Origin: JAGWRI01 sp963728785
Lineage (GTDB): Bacteria > Gemmatimonadota > Gemmatimonadetes > Gemmatimonadales > Gemmatimonadaceae
Direction of reading: 5' to 3'
DNA length: 64,000 nucleotides
NCBI GenBank assembly: GCA_963728785.1
Contig: CAVSKV010000002.1
Span: 1,240,001 to 1,304,000, forward strand
Position numbers and translations under genes: made by a program. Each line of letters begins with the position of its first letter. Position 1 is the first letter of the stretch. Below are positions 43,512 through 52,148 of this stretch, in pieces. Below the pieces are notes generated by a model that did no database searches, was not told the origin of the DNA, and saw only the letters and a list, made by a program, of their open reading frames with translations.

Positions 43512-44222
43512 ATGCCCGCCTCATCCCGCAGTACGCTCCTGGTCGTCGATGACGAATCGCCCATTCGGGCCGCCGTGTGCGACGCCGTTGGTTCCGACGT
43601 CGCCCGGTGCATCCAGGCGTCCAACGGCAGCGAAGCCGTCGCCACGGCGCGGCGCGAACATCCCGACGTCATCGTGCTCGACCTCGGACTGCCCGACGGC
43701 GACGGCATAGAGGTCTGCCGCCGCCTGCGGGAATTCACGCAGGCTCCGATCATCGTCCTCTCGGCGCGCCACTCGGAGAGTGAGAAGGCGCGGCTTCTGG
43801 ATGCCGGCGCCGACGACTACATCACCAAGCCGTTCGGCACGGTCGAGTTCCGGGCGCGGATCCGCGCCCAGCTCCGGCGCGCCCGGCTTCCCGCCGCGCC
43901 GCCGGGACCCGTCGCCATCGGCCCGTTCTCCGTCGACGTCGAACGACGAAGCGCGACACGCGATGAGACCACAGTTCACCTGACCCCCATCGAGTGGCAA
44001 CTGCTCCGGACATTGCTCGCCAACCCTGGCCGAACCATGACGCACCACCAGCTCTTCCGCGCCGTGTGGGGATCGTCGGAAGGCGACCCGCAGCAGTACC
44101 TGCGCGTCTACATGGCGCACCTGCGTCGCAAACTCGAAGTCGATCCATACGCGCCCCGGCACTTCGTGACCGAACCGGGCGTCGGATATCGGTTCGAGAC
44201 GGAGCCTCCCCGTGTTCGCTGA
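43512..44222 (+). CDS. kdpE: KdpE-type response regulator
   Basis: This 236-residue OmpR-family regulator has a receiver domain (residues 8-120; acidic pair VVDDE, phosphorylation Asp in IVLDLGLPDGDG, Lys in YITKPFG) and a C-terminal winged helix (LTPIEWQLLRTLLANPGR, then VYMAHLRRKLEVDP). It should activate the kdp genes at low potassium or under osmotic stress. The kinase gene overlaps it by 11 bp. The assignment rests on both sequence and location. Confidence 0.85.
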   Translation: MPASSRSTLLVVDDESPIRAAVCDAVGSDVARCIQASNGSEAVATARREHPDVIVLDLGLPDGDGIEVCRRLREFTQAPIIVLSARHSESEKARLLDAGADDYITKPFGTVEFRARIRAQLRRARLPAAPPGPVAIGPFSVDVERRSATRDETTVHLTPIEWQLLRTLLANPGRTMTHHQLFRAVWGSSEGDPQQYLRVYMAHLRRKLEVDPYAPRHFVTEPGVGYRFETEPPRVR

Positions 44223-45804
44223 CCTCGCGCATCGCCGCAGCCGCCGCGCCCACTGGGCGTGGCCGGTGTCGTTCTTCGTGCTCGTCATCGTGACGGCGGG
44301 ACTGTGGTCGGTCCGCGCCGACCTCGACGAGGCGCACGTCACGTTGGCCTTCCTGCTCGTCGTCCTCGGCGGCAGTGCGGTGGGCGGCCGCGTGCTCGGC
44401 ATCACGCTTTCCGCGGTCGCGTTCCTTCTTTTCGACTTCGTCTTCCTTCGCCCGTACTACACGCTGGCCATCCAGAACCCCCTCGACTGGCTGGTGCTGG
44501 CGGCCTTCCTCGTGACCGGAATCGTGGCTGCCCAGCTCCTCGCCTGGGCCGACGAGCGAACCGAGACGGCGCGGCAGCGGACCGTCGAAGTCGAACGCCT
44601 GGCCATGCTCGGCGCCGAGACGTTGAACGCCGGCCGCGCCGAGGATGCGCTGGCGGCCATCGCGCGCGTCATCCAGTCCACGCTTCGCGTGGCCTGTTGC
44701 GAAATCTTCATCGAGAGGGACCCCGGCCGCACGTACGTGCGTGCCGCGAGCGCAGGTGCCTGCGGCGAGCTGGGCGAAGCCGACGCCGCGAGTCTCACCG
44801 CGTGGGTGGCGCAGGCCGGCGCGCCCGCGGCCGAGCGGGCGGACCGAACCGCGCAGGTGGCGCCTCGCGGCGGCGCGGACGGCAGCATACCCTGGCGCCC
44901 GCCTACCTGGGGTGCCGGGGGCGACGTGCGCGCGCTGCTGGTGCCGTTGGTCGTTCGCGGCAGCCCGGTGGGGGTGCTTCGCATCGCGCACGACACGGCG
45001 ATCGTTCTCGATCCGGCACAGGAACAGTTCCTCGACGCGCTCGCTTACTACGCGGCGCTCGGCGCCGAACGTGTGCGCTTGGTCGCCGAAGCGGAGCGCG
45101 CCGAGGCGTTCCGCCAGGCCGGCCAACTCAAGGACGCGCTCATCGCTGCGGTCTCGCACGATCTGCGCACCCCGCTCACGACCATCAAGGCGCTCGCGCA
45201 CACGCTCGCGACGCGCGGCGCCGCCGAAGCGATGTCCATCGAGACGGAGGCCGACCGGCTCAATCGCATGGTGGCCGATCTGCTGGATCTCTCACGATTG
45301 AACGCCGGCGCGGTCCCGCTCCGGCTCGAACTCAACGTGGCCGACGAACTGGTGGGCGCCGCGCTGCGAAGTGTCAGCGGACTGCGGAGCGACCGGTCCA
45401 TCATCGTGCGCTCCGAGGATGGTACGATGTTCGGGGCCAGCTGTGACACGGTCCAGGCGGTGCGCGTGCTCGTGAACCTGGTCGAGAACGCGCTCAAGTA
45501 TTCGCCCCTCGCGTCCCCGGTGGAGCTGACAATCAGTCGTCGCGGCGATCGACTGGAGTTTGCGGTCGCGGATCGCGGCCCCGGAATCCCCGAGGCCGAG
45601 CGCGACCGCGTGTTCACTCCTTTCTACCGCCCGCCCCACACACCACCGGATGTAGGCGGGGCCGGACTGGGACTCGCCATCGCTCGCGGCATGGCGGAAG
45701 CCCAAGGCGGTCACGTGCGCCTGGAACCGCGGCCGGGCGGCGGGAGCATCTTCGTGTTCGACCTGCCGGCCGCAGATCTTCCGGCCGTCGCCACCACACG
45801 GTAG
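44212..45804 (+). CDS. KdpD C-terminal-type sensor histidine kinase
   Basis: This 530-residue kinase corresponds to the C-terminal part of KdpD. It has a DUF4118 membrane domain with three to four helices (residues about 15-110), a GAF-like region (about 125-285), and HisKA with SHDLRTPLTTIKA (His near residue 318). The ATPase domain shows LVNLVENALKYSP, ADRGPGIPEAER and GGAGLGLAIARG. The cytoplasmic KdpD N-terminal domain is missing here and is encoded separately at 52149-53327. Translation starts with GTG inside the end of kdpE. Confidence 0.85.
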   Translation: MFADLAHRRSRRAHWAWPVSFFVLVIVTAGLWSVRADLDEAHVTLAFLLVVLGGSAVGGRVLGITLSAVAFLLFDFVFLRPYYTLAIQNPLDWLVLAAFLVTGIVAAQLLAWADERTETARQRTVEVERLAMLGAETLNAGRAEDALAAIARVIQSTLRVACCEIFIERDPGRTYVRAASAGACGELGEADAASLTAWVAQAGAPAAERADRTAQVAPRGGADGSIPWRPPTWGAGGDVRALLVPLVVRGSPVGVLRIAHDTAIVLDPAQEQFLDALAYYAALGAERVRLVAEAERAEAFRQAGQLKDALIAAVSHDLRTPLTTIKALAHTLATRGAAEAMSIETEADRLNRMVADLLDLSRLNAGAVPLRLELNVADELVGAALRSVSGLRSDRSIIVRSEDGTMFGASCDTVQAVRVLVNLVENALKYSPLASPVELTISRRGDRLEFAVADRGPGIPEAERDRVFTPFYRPPHTPPDVGGAGLGLAIARGMAEAQGGHVRLEPRPGGGSIFVFDLPAADLPAVATTR

Positions 45805-45977
45805 CGCCGCTGCCGCCGCGGCCGAACCCGACCGCTACGCCGGTCCCGGCGTGCGAGCGACAGCGCCTCAAGATACCGAACGGCGTTGCTTCCCACCACG
45901 ATCTGAACAGCCAGGTACACGCCGGCGAGCGCCAACACAGCCACGACGACCGCAGTATTCCACACAGCCGCTGACAT
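45711..45977 (-). CDS. Possible small membrane protein, antisense to kinase 3' end
   Basis: This 88-residue frame begins with one clear helix (NTAVVVAVLALAGVYLAVQIVVG) followed by a strongly basic tail. A good AGGAG site lies just before ATG 45977, which argues that it is translated. Its last third overlaps the histidine kinase gene on the other strand, so that part may be constrained only by the kinase. It diverges from the kdpF side of the operon. I recognise no family. Confidence 0.4.
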   Translation of the reverse strand: MSAAVWNTAVVVAVLALAGVYLAVQIVVGSNAVRYLEALSLARRDRRSGRVRPRRQRRYRVVATAGRSAAGRSNTKMLPPPGRGSRRT

Positions 45978-46306
45978 ACTGATCTCCTGATGCGGCGAGG
46001 GCGCCGCTCGACCGTCGCTGAAATGCCCGGCCCTTGAGCACCATTGCTCGCCTCATCGGGAGCCTAAGGGTTGCTTCGTGAAAACCGCGTGAACGGCCAT
46101 CGCGAAGCAGCCATCCATCGGCTCCCGACGGTCGCGACCGTCGCATCACCGCGCGGTATCGGCCCACCCAGTGCGACACCGCCTCGTCGGGATCGCATCA
46201 AACGATGGTCCCCAATGAGGCGCGGCGGCGGCCTGTACGGGAAACCTGCGCGCCGACACGCCCCATCCCCTGATGGGCGGCGGTCGACAGTGCCACGTCA
46301 TTCCCG

Positions 46307-46324
46307 TTAACGCGGTTTTAACGC
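46307..46324 (+). promoter_or_regulatory. Likely KdpE-binding direct repeat
   Basis: TTAACGC occurs twice, at 46307-46313 and 46318-46324, spaced 11 bp apart. OmpR-family regulators bind such one-turn direct repeats. The site lies 45 bp before the first small gene of the kdpF-A-B-C operon. The surrounding 391-bp spacer (45978-46368) shows no other structure. Confidence 0.45.
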
Positions 46325-46368
46325 CCCCGTTCGTAAGATCGAGGCGTTACGCAAACCAGGTATACACC

Positions 46369-46485
46369 ATGCGCGATGTGATCTATGTGGGCATTGCGAT
46401 CGGCTTCTTCGCTCTGATGCTGGTCTACATGCACGTCTGCCGCTTGCTCGGCCAGCGCTCCGACACTACGGAGCGTTCGACATGA
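46369..46485 (+). CDS. Small membrane protein preceding kdpF
   Basis: This 38-residue protein consists of one helix (VIYVGIAIGFFALMLVYMHV) and a short polar tail. Its stop overlaps the kdpF start as ATGA, so it is co-translated with the Kdp subunits. It may be a second KdpF-like stabilising peptide. Its identity is inferred only from size and position. Confidence 0.6.
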   Translation: MRDVIYVGIAIGFFALMLVYMHVCRLLGQRSDTTERST

Positions 46486-46571
46486 CCAGCGACAAAGTGG
46501 TGGGCGCTATCGTCGCCGTCTTGCTGCTCGTGTATCTCATCTACACGCTGCTTCGGCCGGAGAAGTTCTGA
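46482..46571 (+). CDS. kdpF: KdpF, small subunit of potassium-transporting ATPase
   Basis: This 29-residue single-helix peptide (GAIVAVLLLVYLIYTLL, ending in RPEKF) has the length and the end motif of KdpF, which stabilises the KdpABC complex. It lies 1 bp before kdpA. Confidence 0.85.
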   Translation: MTSDKVVGAIVAVLLLVYLIYTLLRPEKF

Positions 46572-46572
46572 T

Positions 46573-48288
46573 ATGACCGCGAACGGCTGGGCCCAGATCG
46601 CGTTCTATGCGGTGGCGCTCCTGCTCGTCACCAAGCCCATCGGGATCTATCTGGTGAAGGTGTACGACGGCTCGGTGGGATGGCTGCGCCCCCTGGAACG
46701 CTTGCTCTATCGGATTGGCGGAGTGGACCCCGATGAAGACCAGCATTGGACGCACTACGGCGCGTCGATGCTGATCTTCAGTCTGGCCACCTTGCTGCTC
46801 ACGTACGTGGTGCTGCGCACCCAACAGTGGCTGCCGCTCGATCCGCATCACCTGCCGAACGTCGTCGACCGGCAGGCCTTCGAGACGGCCGCGTCATTCA
46901 CGACCAATACCAACTGGCAGTCGTACTCGGGCGAGACGACGATGTCGTACTTCTCGCAGATGACGCAGTTGACGTTCCACAACTTCGCCTCGGCAGCCGT
47001 AGGTGTGGCGCTGGCGATCGCATTCGTGCGCGGCATCGCGCGCCACAGCGCCGGCAAGCTGGGCAACTTCTGGGCCGATCTGGTGCGGGGCACGTTGTAT
47101 GTGTTCCTCCCCGCATCCGCCATTTTCGCCCTCCTGCTTGTCCAGCAGGGCGCCATCCAGAACTTCGCGCACTACGTCACGGTCACCACCGTCGAGGGCG
47201 CGAAGCAGGTCCTCGCGATGGGCCCGGTGGCCAGCCAGGAGGCGATCAAGCAGCTCGGCACCAACGGGGGCGGGTTCTTCAACGCCAACTCGGCCCACCC
47301 GTTCGAGAACCCCACGCCGTGGACGAACTTCTGGCAGATGTTCACGATCTTTCTCATGCCGGCGGGGCTCACGTACGCGTTCGGCCGCATGGTGAAGAAC
47401 CAGAAGCACGGATGGGCCGTGTGGGCCGCGATGTTCGTACTGTTCATGGCCGGCACGACCACTGCTTATTGGGCCGAAGCGCGCGGCAACCCGATCCACG
47501 CGGCGCGCGGCGTCGATGTCGTCGCGTCGGCGACGAACCCCGGCGGGAACATGGAGGGCAAGGAGGTCCGTTTCGGCATCGCCAACTCCGCGCTCTTCGC
47601 CACCATTACCACCGACGCGTCGTGTGGCGCCGTGAACTCGATGCACGATTCGTTCACGCCGCTGGGCGGGCTGGTGCCCCTGGTCAACATCGAACTCGGC
47701 GAGGTCGTTTTCGGCGGCGTCGGGGCCGGGCTCTACGGCATGCTCGTCATGGTCATCCTCACCGTGTTCATCGCCGGCCTCATGGTGGGGCGTACCCCCG
47801 AGTACCTGGGCAAGAAGATCCAGGCCCGCGAAGTGCAGATGGCGATGCTCTATGTGCTCGTGTTCGCCGCGGCCATCCTGGTGAACACGGGCGTGGCCGC
47901 CGTGTTGCCCGCCGGCCTGGCGGGACTCAACAATGCGGGCCCGCATGGGCTGTCGGAGATCCTCTATGCGTACTCGTCCACGGCCGCCAACAACGGGAGC
48001 GCCTTCGCCGGCCTCAGCGGGGGCAGCTACTTCTATAACACGACGCTCGGCTTGAACACGCTCGTCGGTAGGTTCGCGATGATCGTGCCGATGCTCGCGC
48101 TGGCCGGGTTCCTGTCCGAACGGAAGGCAGCGCCCGAATCCGCGGCGTCGTTCCCCGTCACGACCCCGTTGTTCGTGGTCCTGCTCATCGGCGTCATCAT
48201 CATCGTCGGCGCCCTCACGTTCTTTCCCGCGCTGTCGCTCGGCCCGGTCGTCGAGCACTTTTTGATGCACGCAGGGAGGCTCTTCTAA
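46573..48288 (+). CDS. kdpA: KdpA, potassium-binding subunit of Kdp ATPase
   Basis: This 571-residue membrane subunit forms the potassium pore. The selectivity-filter loops are visible: TNTNWQSYSGE near residue 115, LGTNGGGFFNANSAHPFENP near residue 230, and TTDASCGAVNSM near residue 350. It has about ten helices. The length is normal. It precedes kdpB by 1 bp. Confidence 0.95.
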   Translation: MTANGWAQIAFYAVALLLVTKPIGIYLVKVYDGSVGWLRPLERLLYRIGGVDPDEDQHWTHYGASMLIFSLATLLLTYVVLRTQQWLPLDPHHLPNVVDRQAFETAASFTTNTNWQSYSGETTMSYFSQMTQLTFHNFASAAVGVALAIAFVRGIARHSAGKLGNFWADLVRGTLYVFLPASAIFALLLVQQGAIQNFAHYVTVTTVEGAKQVLAMGPVASQEAIKQLGTNGGGFFNANSAHPFENPTPWTNFWQMFTIFLMPAGLTYAFGRMVKNQKHGWAVWAAMFVLFMAGTTTAYWAEARGNPIHAARGVDVVASATNPGGNMEGKEVRFGIANSALFATITTDASCGAVNSMHDSFTPLGGLVPLVNIELGEVVFGGVGAGLYGMLVMVILTVFIAGLMVGRTPEYLGKKIQAREVQMAMLYVLVFAAAILVNTGVAAVLPAGLAGLNNAGPHGLSEILYAYSSTAANNGSAFAGLSGGSYFYNTTLGLNTLVGRFAMIVPMLALAGFLSERKAAPESAASFPVTTPLFVVLLIGVIIIVGALTFFPALSLGPVVEHFLMHAGRLF

Positions 48289-48289
48289 C

Positions 48290-50392
48290 ATGGCCGTCAC
48301 CGCCCGCCCCCTGTTCGATCCGCCGATCGTCCGCCGTGCCGTCGGCGACGCATTCGCGAAGCTCGCACCGCGCGGCATCGTGCGGAATCCGGTCATGTTC
48401 GTGGTGTTCGTAGGGAGCATTCTCACGACGCTCGTTCTCGTCCGTGACATCGCCGAGCGGTTGCCCGGAATCGGCTTCACGCTCCAGATCGCCGTCTGGC
48501 TCTGGTTCACGGTGCTGTTCGCGAACTTCGCGGAAGCCATGGCCCAGGGCCGCGGCAAGGCGCAGGCCGACAGCCTGCGCGCCGCGCGCACCCAGACGGT
48601 GGCGAAAAAGCTCGACGATCCGACCAACAAGATCGCCGTGCTCGCCACCCCAGCGTCCCAGCTCCGCGCGGGCGATTTCGTTATCTGCACGCCGGGAGAC
48701 GTCATTCCAAGCGATGGCGAGGTCGTGGAAGGCGTCGCCTCGGTGGACGAATCGGCGATCACCGGCGAATCCGCCCCCGTGATCCGCGAGTCGGGCGGTG
48801 ACCGCTCGGCCGTCACCGGCGGCACCAAAGTGTTGTCCGACTACCTCATCATCCGCATCACCGCGAACCAGGGCGAGACGTTCCTCGACCGGATGATCGC
48901 CCTCGTCGAGGGCGCCATGCGGCAGAAGACGCCCAACGAGATCGCGCTCACCATTCTGTTGTCGGGACTGACGATCGTGTTTCTCCTGGCGGTGGCCACG
49001 CTGGCCCCATTCGCGGCCTACAGCGGCACCACCGTCTCCATGCCGGTGTTGATATCACTGCTCGTCTGTCTCATCCCGACGACCATCGGCGGCCTGATGT
49101 CCGCCATCGGGATCGCGGGCATGGACCGCCTGATTCAGCAGAACGTGATCGCCATGAGCGGCCGTTCGGTCGAGGCGGCGGGTGACGTCAACACATTGCT
49201 GCTCGACAAAACAGGCACCATCACGCTCGGCAACCGCCAGGCGGTGGAATTTCTCCCCGTACCAGGCGTGAGTGTGGAGCGCCTCGCCGACCGCGCGCAG
49301 CTGGCGTCGCTTCCCGACGAAACCCCCGAGGGACGGAGCATCGTCGTCCTCGCCAAGGAGAAGTTCGGCATCAGGGGCCGGACGCTGGCCGAAGGCCGCC
49401 GGATCATCATGGCCGACACGGATCCCGGAGGCGCCACGCACGAGGCGGAATTCGTCCCCTTCTCAGCCACGACGCGGATGAGCGGCGTGAACCTCGGCCC
49501 TCTGCACGTGCGCAAAGGTGCTGGCGACGCAGTGGCCAAGTGGGTCGCCGACAACGACGGCGACGTCCCCGCGGACCTCGGGCCGATCGTCGAGCGCGTG
49601 GCGCGCGAGGGCGGCACGCCGCTCGTCGTCGCCGAGCGCAACAACGGCAAGGCCCACGTGCTGGGCGTGATCTACCTCAAGGACGTCGTGAAGGGCGGCA
49701 TCCGCGAGCGCTTCGCTCGTCTACGGGCGATGGGCATTCGCACGGTGATGATCACCGGCGACAATCCGCTCACTGCAGCGGCCATCGCGCAGGAAGCCGG
49801 CGTGGATGACTTCCTCGCCCAGGCCACCCCCGAAGACAAGATGGCCCTCATCAAGCGGGAACAGGCGGGAGGGCGCCTGGTCGCGATGACCGGGGACGGC
49901 ACCAACGACGCGCCCGCGCTCGCCCAGGCCGACGTGGGCGTAGCCATGAACTCCGGCACCCAGGCAGCTAAGGAAGCCGGGAACATGATCGACCTCGACT
50001 CCAATCCCACCAAGCTCATCGAAGTGGTGGAGATCGGAAAGCAGCTCCTGATGACCCGCGGCTCGCTCACGACGTTCTCGATTGCGAACGACGTCGCCAA
50101 GTATTTCGCCATCATCCCGGCGATGTTCGTGGCAACGTACCCGCCGCTGCAGGCGCTCAACATCATGCGGCTCCATTCGCCCGATTCGGCGATCCTCGCG
50201 AGCGTGATCTTCAACGCCCTCGTGATCATCGCGCTCATTCCGCTGGCGCTGCGCGGGGTGCGCTACCGGCCCGCTGCTGCCTCGGTGATCCTGCGCCGCA
50301 ATCTGTGGATCTACGGAGTTGGCGGGCTCGTCGTCCCGTTCATCGGGATCAAGCTCATTGACATGCTCCTCGTCCTCTTCCGGCTGATTTGA
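48290..50392 (+). CDS. kdpB: KdpB, P-type ATPase subunit
   Basis: This 700-residue ATPase subunit has the phosphorylation motif DKTGTITLGNR (Asp near residue 306), the TGES-type actuator loop (SAITGESAPVI), the hinge MTGDGTNDAPALAQADVG and the ion-path motif in MIPTTI-like form (LIPTTIGGL). The N-terminal 30 residues are polar. It drives potassium import through KdpA. It lies 1 bp before kdpC. Confidence 0.95.
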   Translation: MAVTARPLFDPPIVRRAVGDAFAKLAPRGIVRNPVMFVVFVGSILTTLVLVRDIAERLPGIGFTLQIAVWLWFTVLFANFAEAMAQGRGKAQADSLRAARTQTVAKKLDDPTNKIAVLATPASQLRAGDFVICTPGDVIPSDGEVVEGVASVDESAITGESAPVIRESGGDRSAVTGGTKVLSDYLIIRITANQGETFLDRMIALVEGAMRQKTPNEIALTILLSGLTIVFLLAVATLAPFAAYSGTTVSMPVLISLLVCLIPTTIGGLMSAIGIAGMDRLIQQNVIAMSGRSVEAAGDVNTLLLDKTGTITLGNRQAVEFLPVPGVSVERLADRAQLASLPDETPEGRSIVVLAKEKFGIRGRTLAEGRRIIMADTDPGGATHEAEFVPFSATTRMSGVNLGPLHVRKGAGDAVAKWVADNDGDVPADLGPIVERVAREGGTPLVVAERNNGKAHVLGVIYLKDVVKGGIRERFARLRAMGIRTVMITGDNPLTAAAIAQEAGVDDFLAQATPEDKMALIKREQAGGRLVAMTGDGTNDAPALAQADVGVAMNSGTQAAKEAGNMIDLDSNPTKLIEVVEIGKQLLMTRGSLTTFSIANDVAKYFAIIPAMFVATYPPLQALNIMRLHSPDSAILASVIFNALVIIALIPLALRGVRYRPAAASVILRRNLWIYGVGGLVVPFIGIKLIDMLLVLFRLI

Positions 50393-50393
50393 C

Positions 50394-51002
50394 ATGCTGC
50401 GCAATCAACTTCGCCCCGCCATTCTGCTCACGCTGGCGCTCTGCGTGCTCACGGGCGTGGTCTATCCGAGTCTCGTCACCGGCGTGGCGCAACTGCTCTT
50501 TCCGCGGCAGGCCAACGGCTCCCTCGTGCTCGGCGCCGACGGCAAGCCGGTCGGAAGCGCCCTCATCGGCGAGCAGTTCACCCGCGCGGAGTACTTCCAT
50601 TCGCGCCCATCGGCTGCCGGCGCCGGCTATGACGACACTCTGTCAGGCGGCACCAATCTCGGGCCCACCAGCGCCAAGCTCGACACGCTGGTCACGGCGC
50701 GCGTGGACACCGTCGTGGCGCTCGACGGCGGCGTCAAGGGAGAGATTCCCTCCGACATGGTGACCGCGTCGGGATCCGGTGTCGACCCCGACATCTCGCC
50801 GGCCGATGCGTTTCTCCAGGTCGCACGCGTTGCCCGCGCGCGCCATGCGGACACCGCGGCCGTCCGCGCCCTCGTCAACCGGCACGTGCAAGGCCGCCAG
50901 TTCGGGTTCTTCGGCGAGGCGCGCGTGAACGTGCTGCAACTCAACCTCGACCTGGACCGATCGTTCCCGCTGCCCGCTTCGGCGGCGCGGGGCGATCGAT
51001 GA
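50394..51002 (+). CDS. kdpC: KdpC subunit of potassium-transporting ATPase
   Basis: This 202-residue protein has one N-terminal helix (AILLTLALCVLTGVVYPSLVTG) and a periplasmic domain with the family blocks YFHSRPSAAG, SGSGVDPDISPADAFLQVARVA and FGFFGEARVNVLQLNLDLD. It binds near KdpB and KdpA and increases nucleotide or potassium affinity. The porin gene follows after 6 bp. Confidence 0.95.
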   Translation: MLRNQLRPAILLTLALCVLTGVVYPSLVTGVAQLLFPRQANGSLVLGADGKPVGSALIGEQFTRAEYFHSRPSAAGAGYDDTLSGGTNLGPTSAKLDTLVTARVDTVVALDGGVKGEIPSDMVTASGSGVDPDISPADAFLQVARVARARHADTAAVRALVNRHVQGRQFGFFGEARVNVLQLNLDLDRSFPLPASAARGDR

Positions 51003-51008
51003 CCCTTC

Positions 51009-52148
51009 ATGACCAGACTGTTAGTCCTCGCCCTCGCGGCGGTCGCCCTGCGCGCGCAAGCGCAGGCAGCCCCTGATTCCACCCACCGCACCGACTCTGC
51101 CGCGGTCCACCCGGCTGCCACCGCCGGCCTGACGTTCAGCGGTTTCGCCGAGGCGTCGTACCAGTACTCTACACACCCCGCCGGGCAGGCGATCGCCGGC
51201 CACCTGTACGACCGGTTTCAGAACCAGTTCTCCCTCGACGCGTTCGACGTCGTCGCCGACCGGGCCTACGATCCGCGCAAGTTCGATGCCGGTGTCCATG
51301 CCGAGGTCCTGCTCGGTCAGGATGCCGCCGTCGTGCAATCGCGCGGGCTCACGCTCGGGCCGCAGGGCGATCTCACGCAGCTTTTCGTGACGCTCAACGT
51401 CCCGACGCCGAACGGGAACGGACTGCAACTCCAGTTCGGAAAGTTCGCGACGCTCCTTGGCCTCGAAGTGATCGAGGACGTGTCGAATCCCGTGTGGTCC
51501 GGCGGCAGCCAATTCATCTTCCTCGAGGACTTCACGTCCACGGGCGCGCAGCTGTCCTATCGCTTCGGACCGCGGGCCGACGCACAATTGCGGGTTACGA
51601 ACGGGTGGGACGCCGTCGAAGCGCGGAACAATGGGAAGACGGTGCTCGGTCGCCTCGGCCTCTATCCCGACACGACCTCGTCGGTCTCGCTGTTCGGCTA
51701 CACCGGCGCCGAAGAGGTCGGCAATACCTCCGCACTGCGGTCGGGTGCCGAAGCGCTGCTCTGGAAGAAGTTCGCATCGTCCTGGAACGGCTGGCTCCAG
51801 GCCGACTATGGCCGGGAAATGGCGAACCCGGACCTGCCCGACTCCGCACAGGATGCGCAGTGGTGGGCTGTCGGTGGGTGGGTCTCCCACGACTTCACGC
51901 CGACCCTCGGCGTTGCCGCCCGCGGGGACTACATGGCGGACATGGACGGCGCACGGACCAGCGGCGTCCTCGGCTTCCCGGTGAACGCGGGCCAGCGCGT
52001 GTATTCGGCCACCGTCACGTTGAACGTGCGCGCGTGGACGGGCGCCCTCGTCCGTCCGGAAGTTCGCTACGACGGCTCCACCATCGCCGCGTTCGGCGGG
52101 TACAAGGGACAACTGACCGCCGGCCTCGGTATCGCGTACCTTTTCTGA
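51009..52148 (+). CDS. Outer-membrane beta-barrel porin (OmpL/bbp2-like)
   Basis: This 379-residue exported protein has a short signal peptide ending near AQA (about residue 19). The alternating polar/aromatic strand pattern is that of a bbp2-type barrel (FSGFAEASYQYSTHP, LQFGKFATLLGLEVIED, ending in GLGIAYLF with a terminal Phe). It lies in the kdp operon between kdpC and the sensor gene, with no gap on its right side. An outer-membrane path for potassium would make sense; this is inferred from position. Confidence 0.75.
   Translation: MTRLLVLALAAVALRAQAQAAPDSTHRTDSAAVHPAATAGLTFSGFAEASYQYSTHPAGQAIAGHLYDRFQNQFSLDAFDVVADRAYDPRKFDAGVHAEVLLGQDAAVVQSRGLTLGPQGDLTQLFVTLNVPTPNGNGLQLQFGKFATLLGLEVIEDVSNPVWSGGSQFIFLEDFTSTGAQLSYRFGPRADAQLRVTNGWDAVEARNNGKTVLGRLGLYPDTTSSVSLFGYTGAEEVGNTSALRSGAEALLWKKFASSWNGWLQADYGREMANPDLPDSAQDAQWWAVGGWVSHDFTPTLGVAARGDYMADMDGARTSGVLGFPVNAGQRVYSATVTLNVRAWTGALVRPEVRYDGSTIAAFGGYKGQLTAGLGIAYLF

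Noticed and set aside
46894..48828. 644-residue minus-strand frame opposite kdpA/kdpB
   Set aside because: It mirrors well-conserved kdp genes and has no recognisable domain or start signal.
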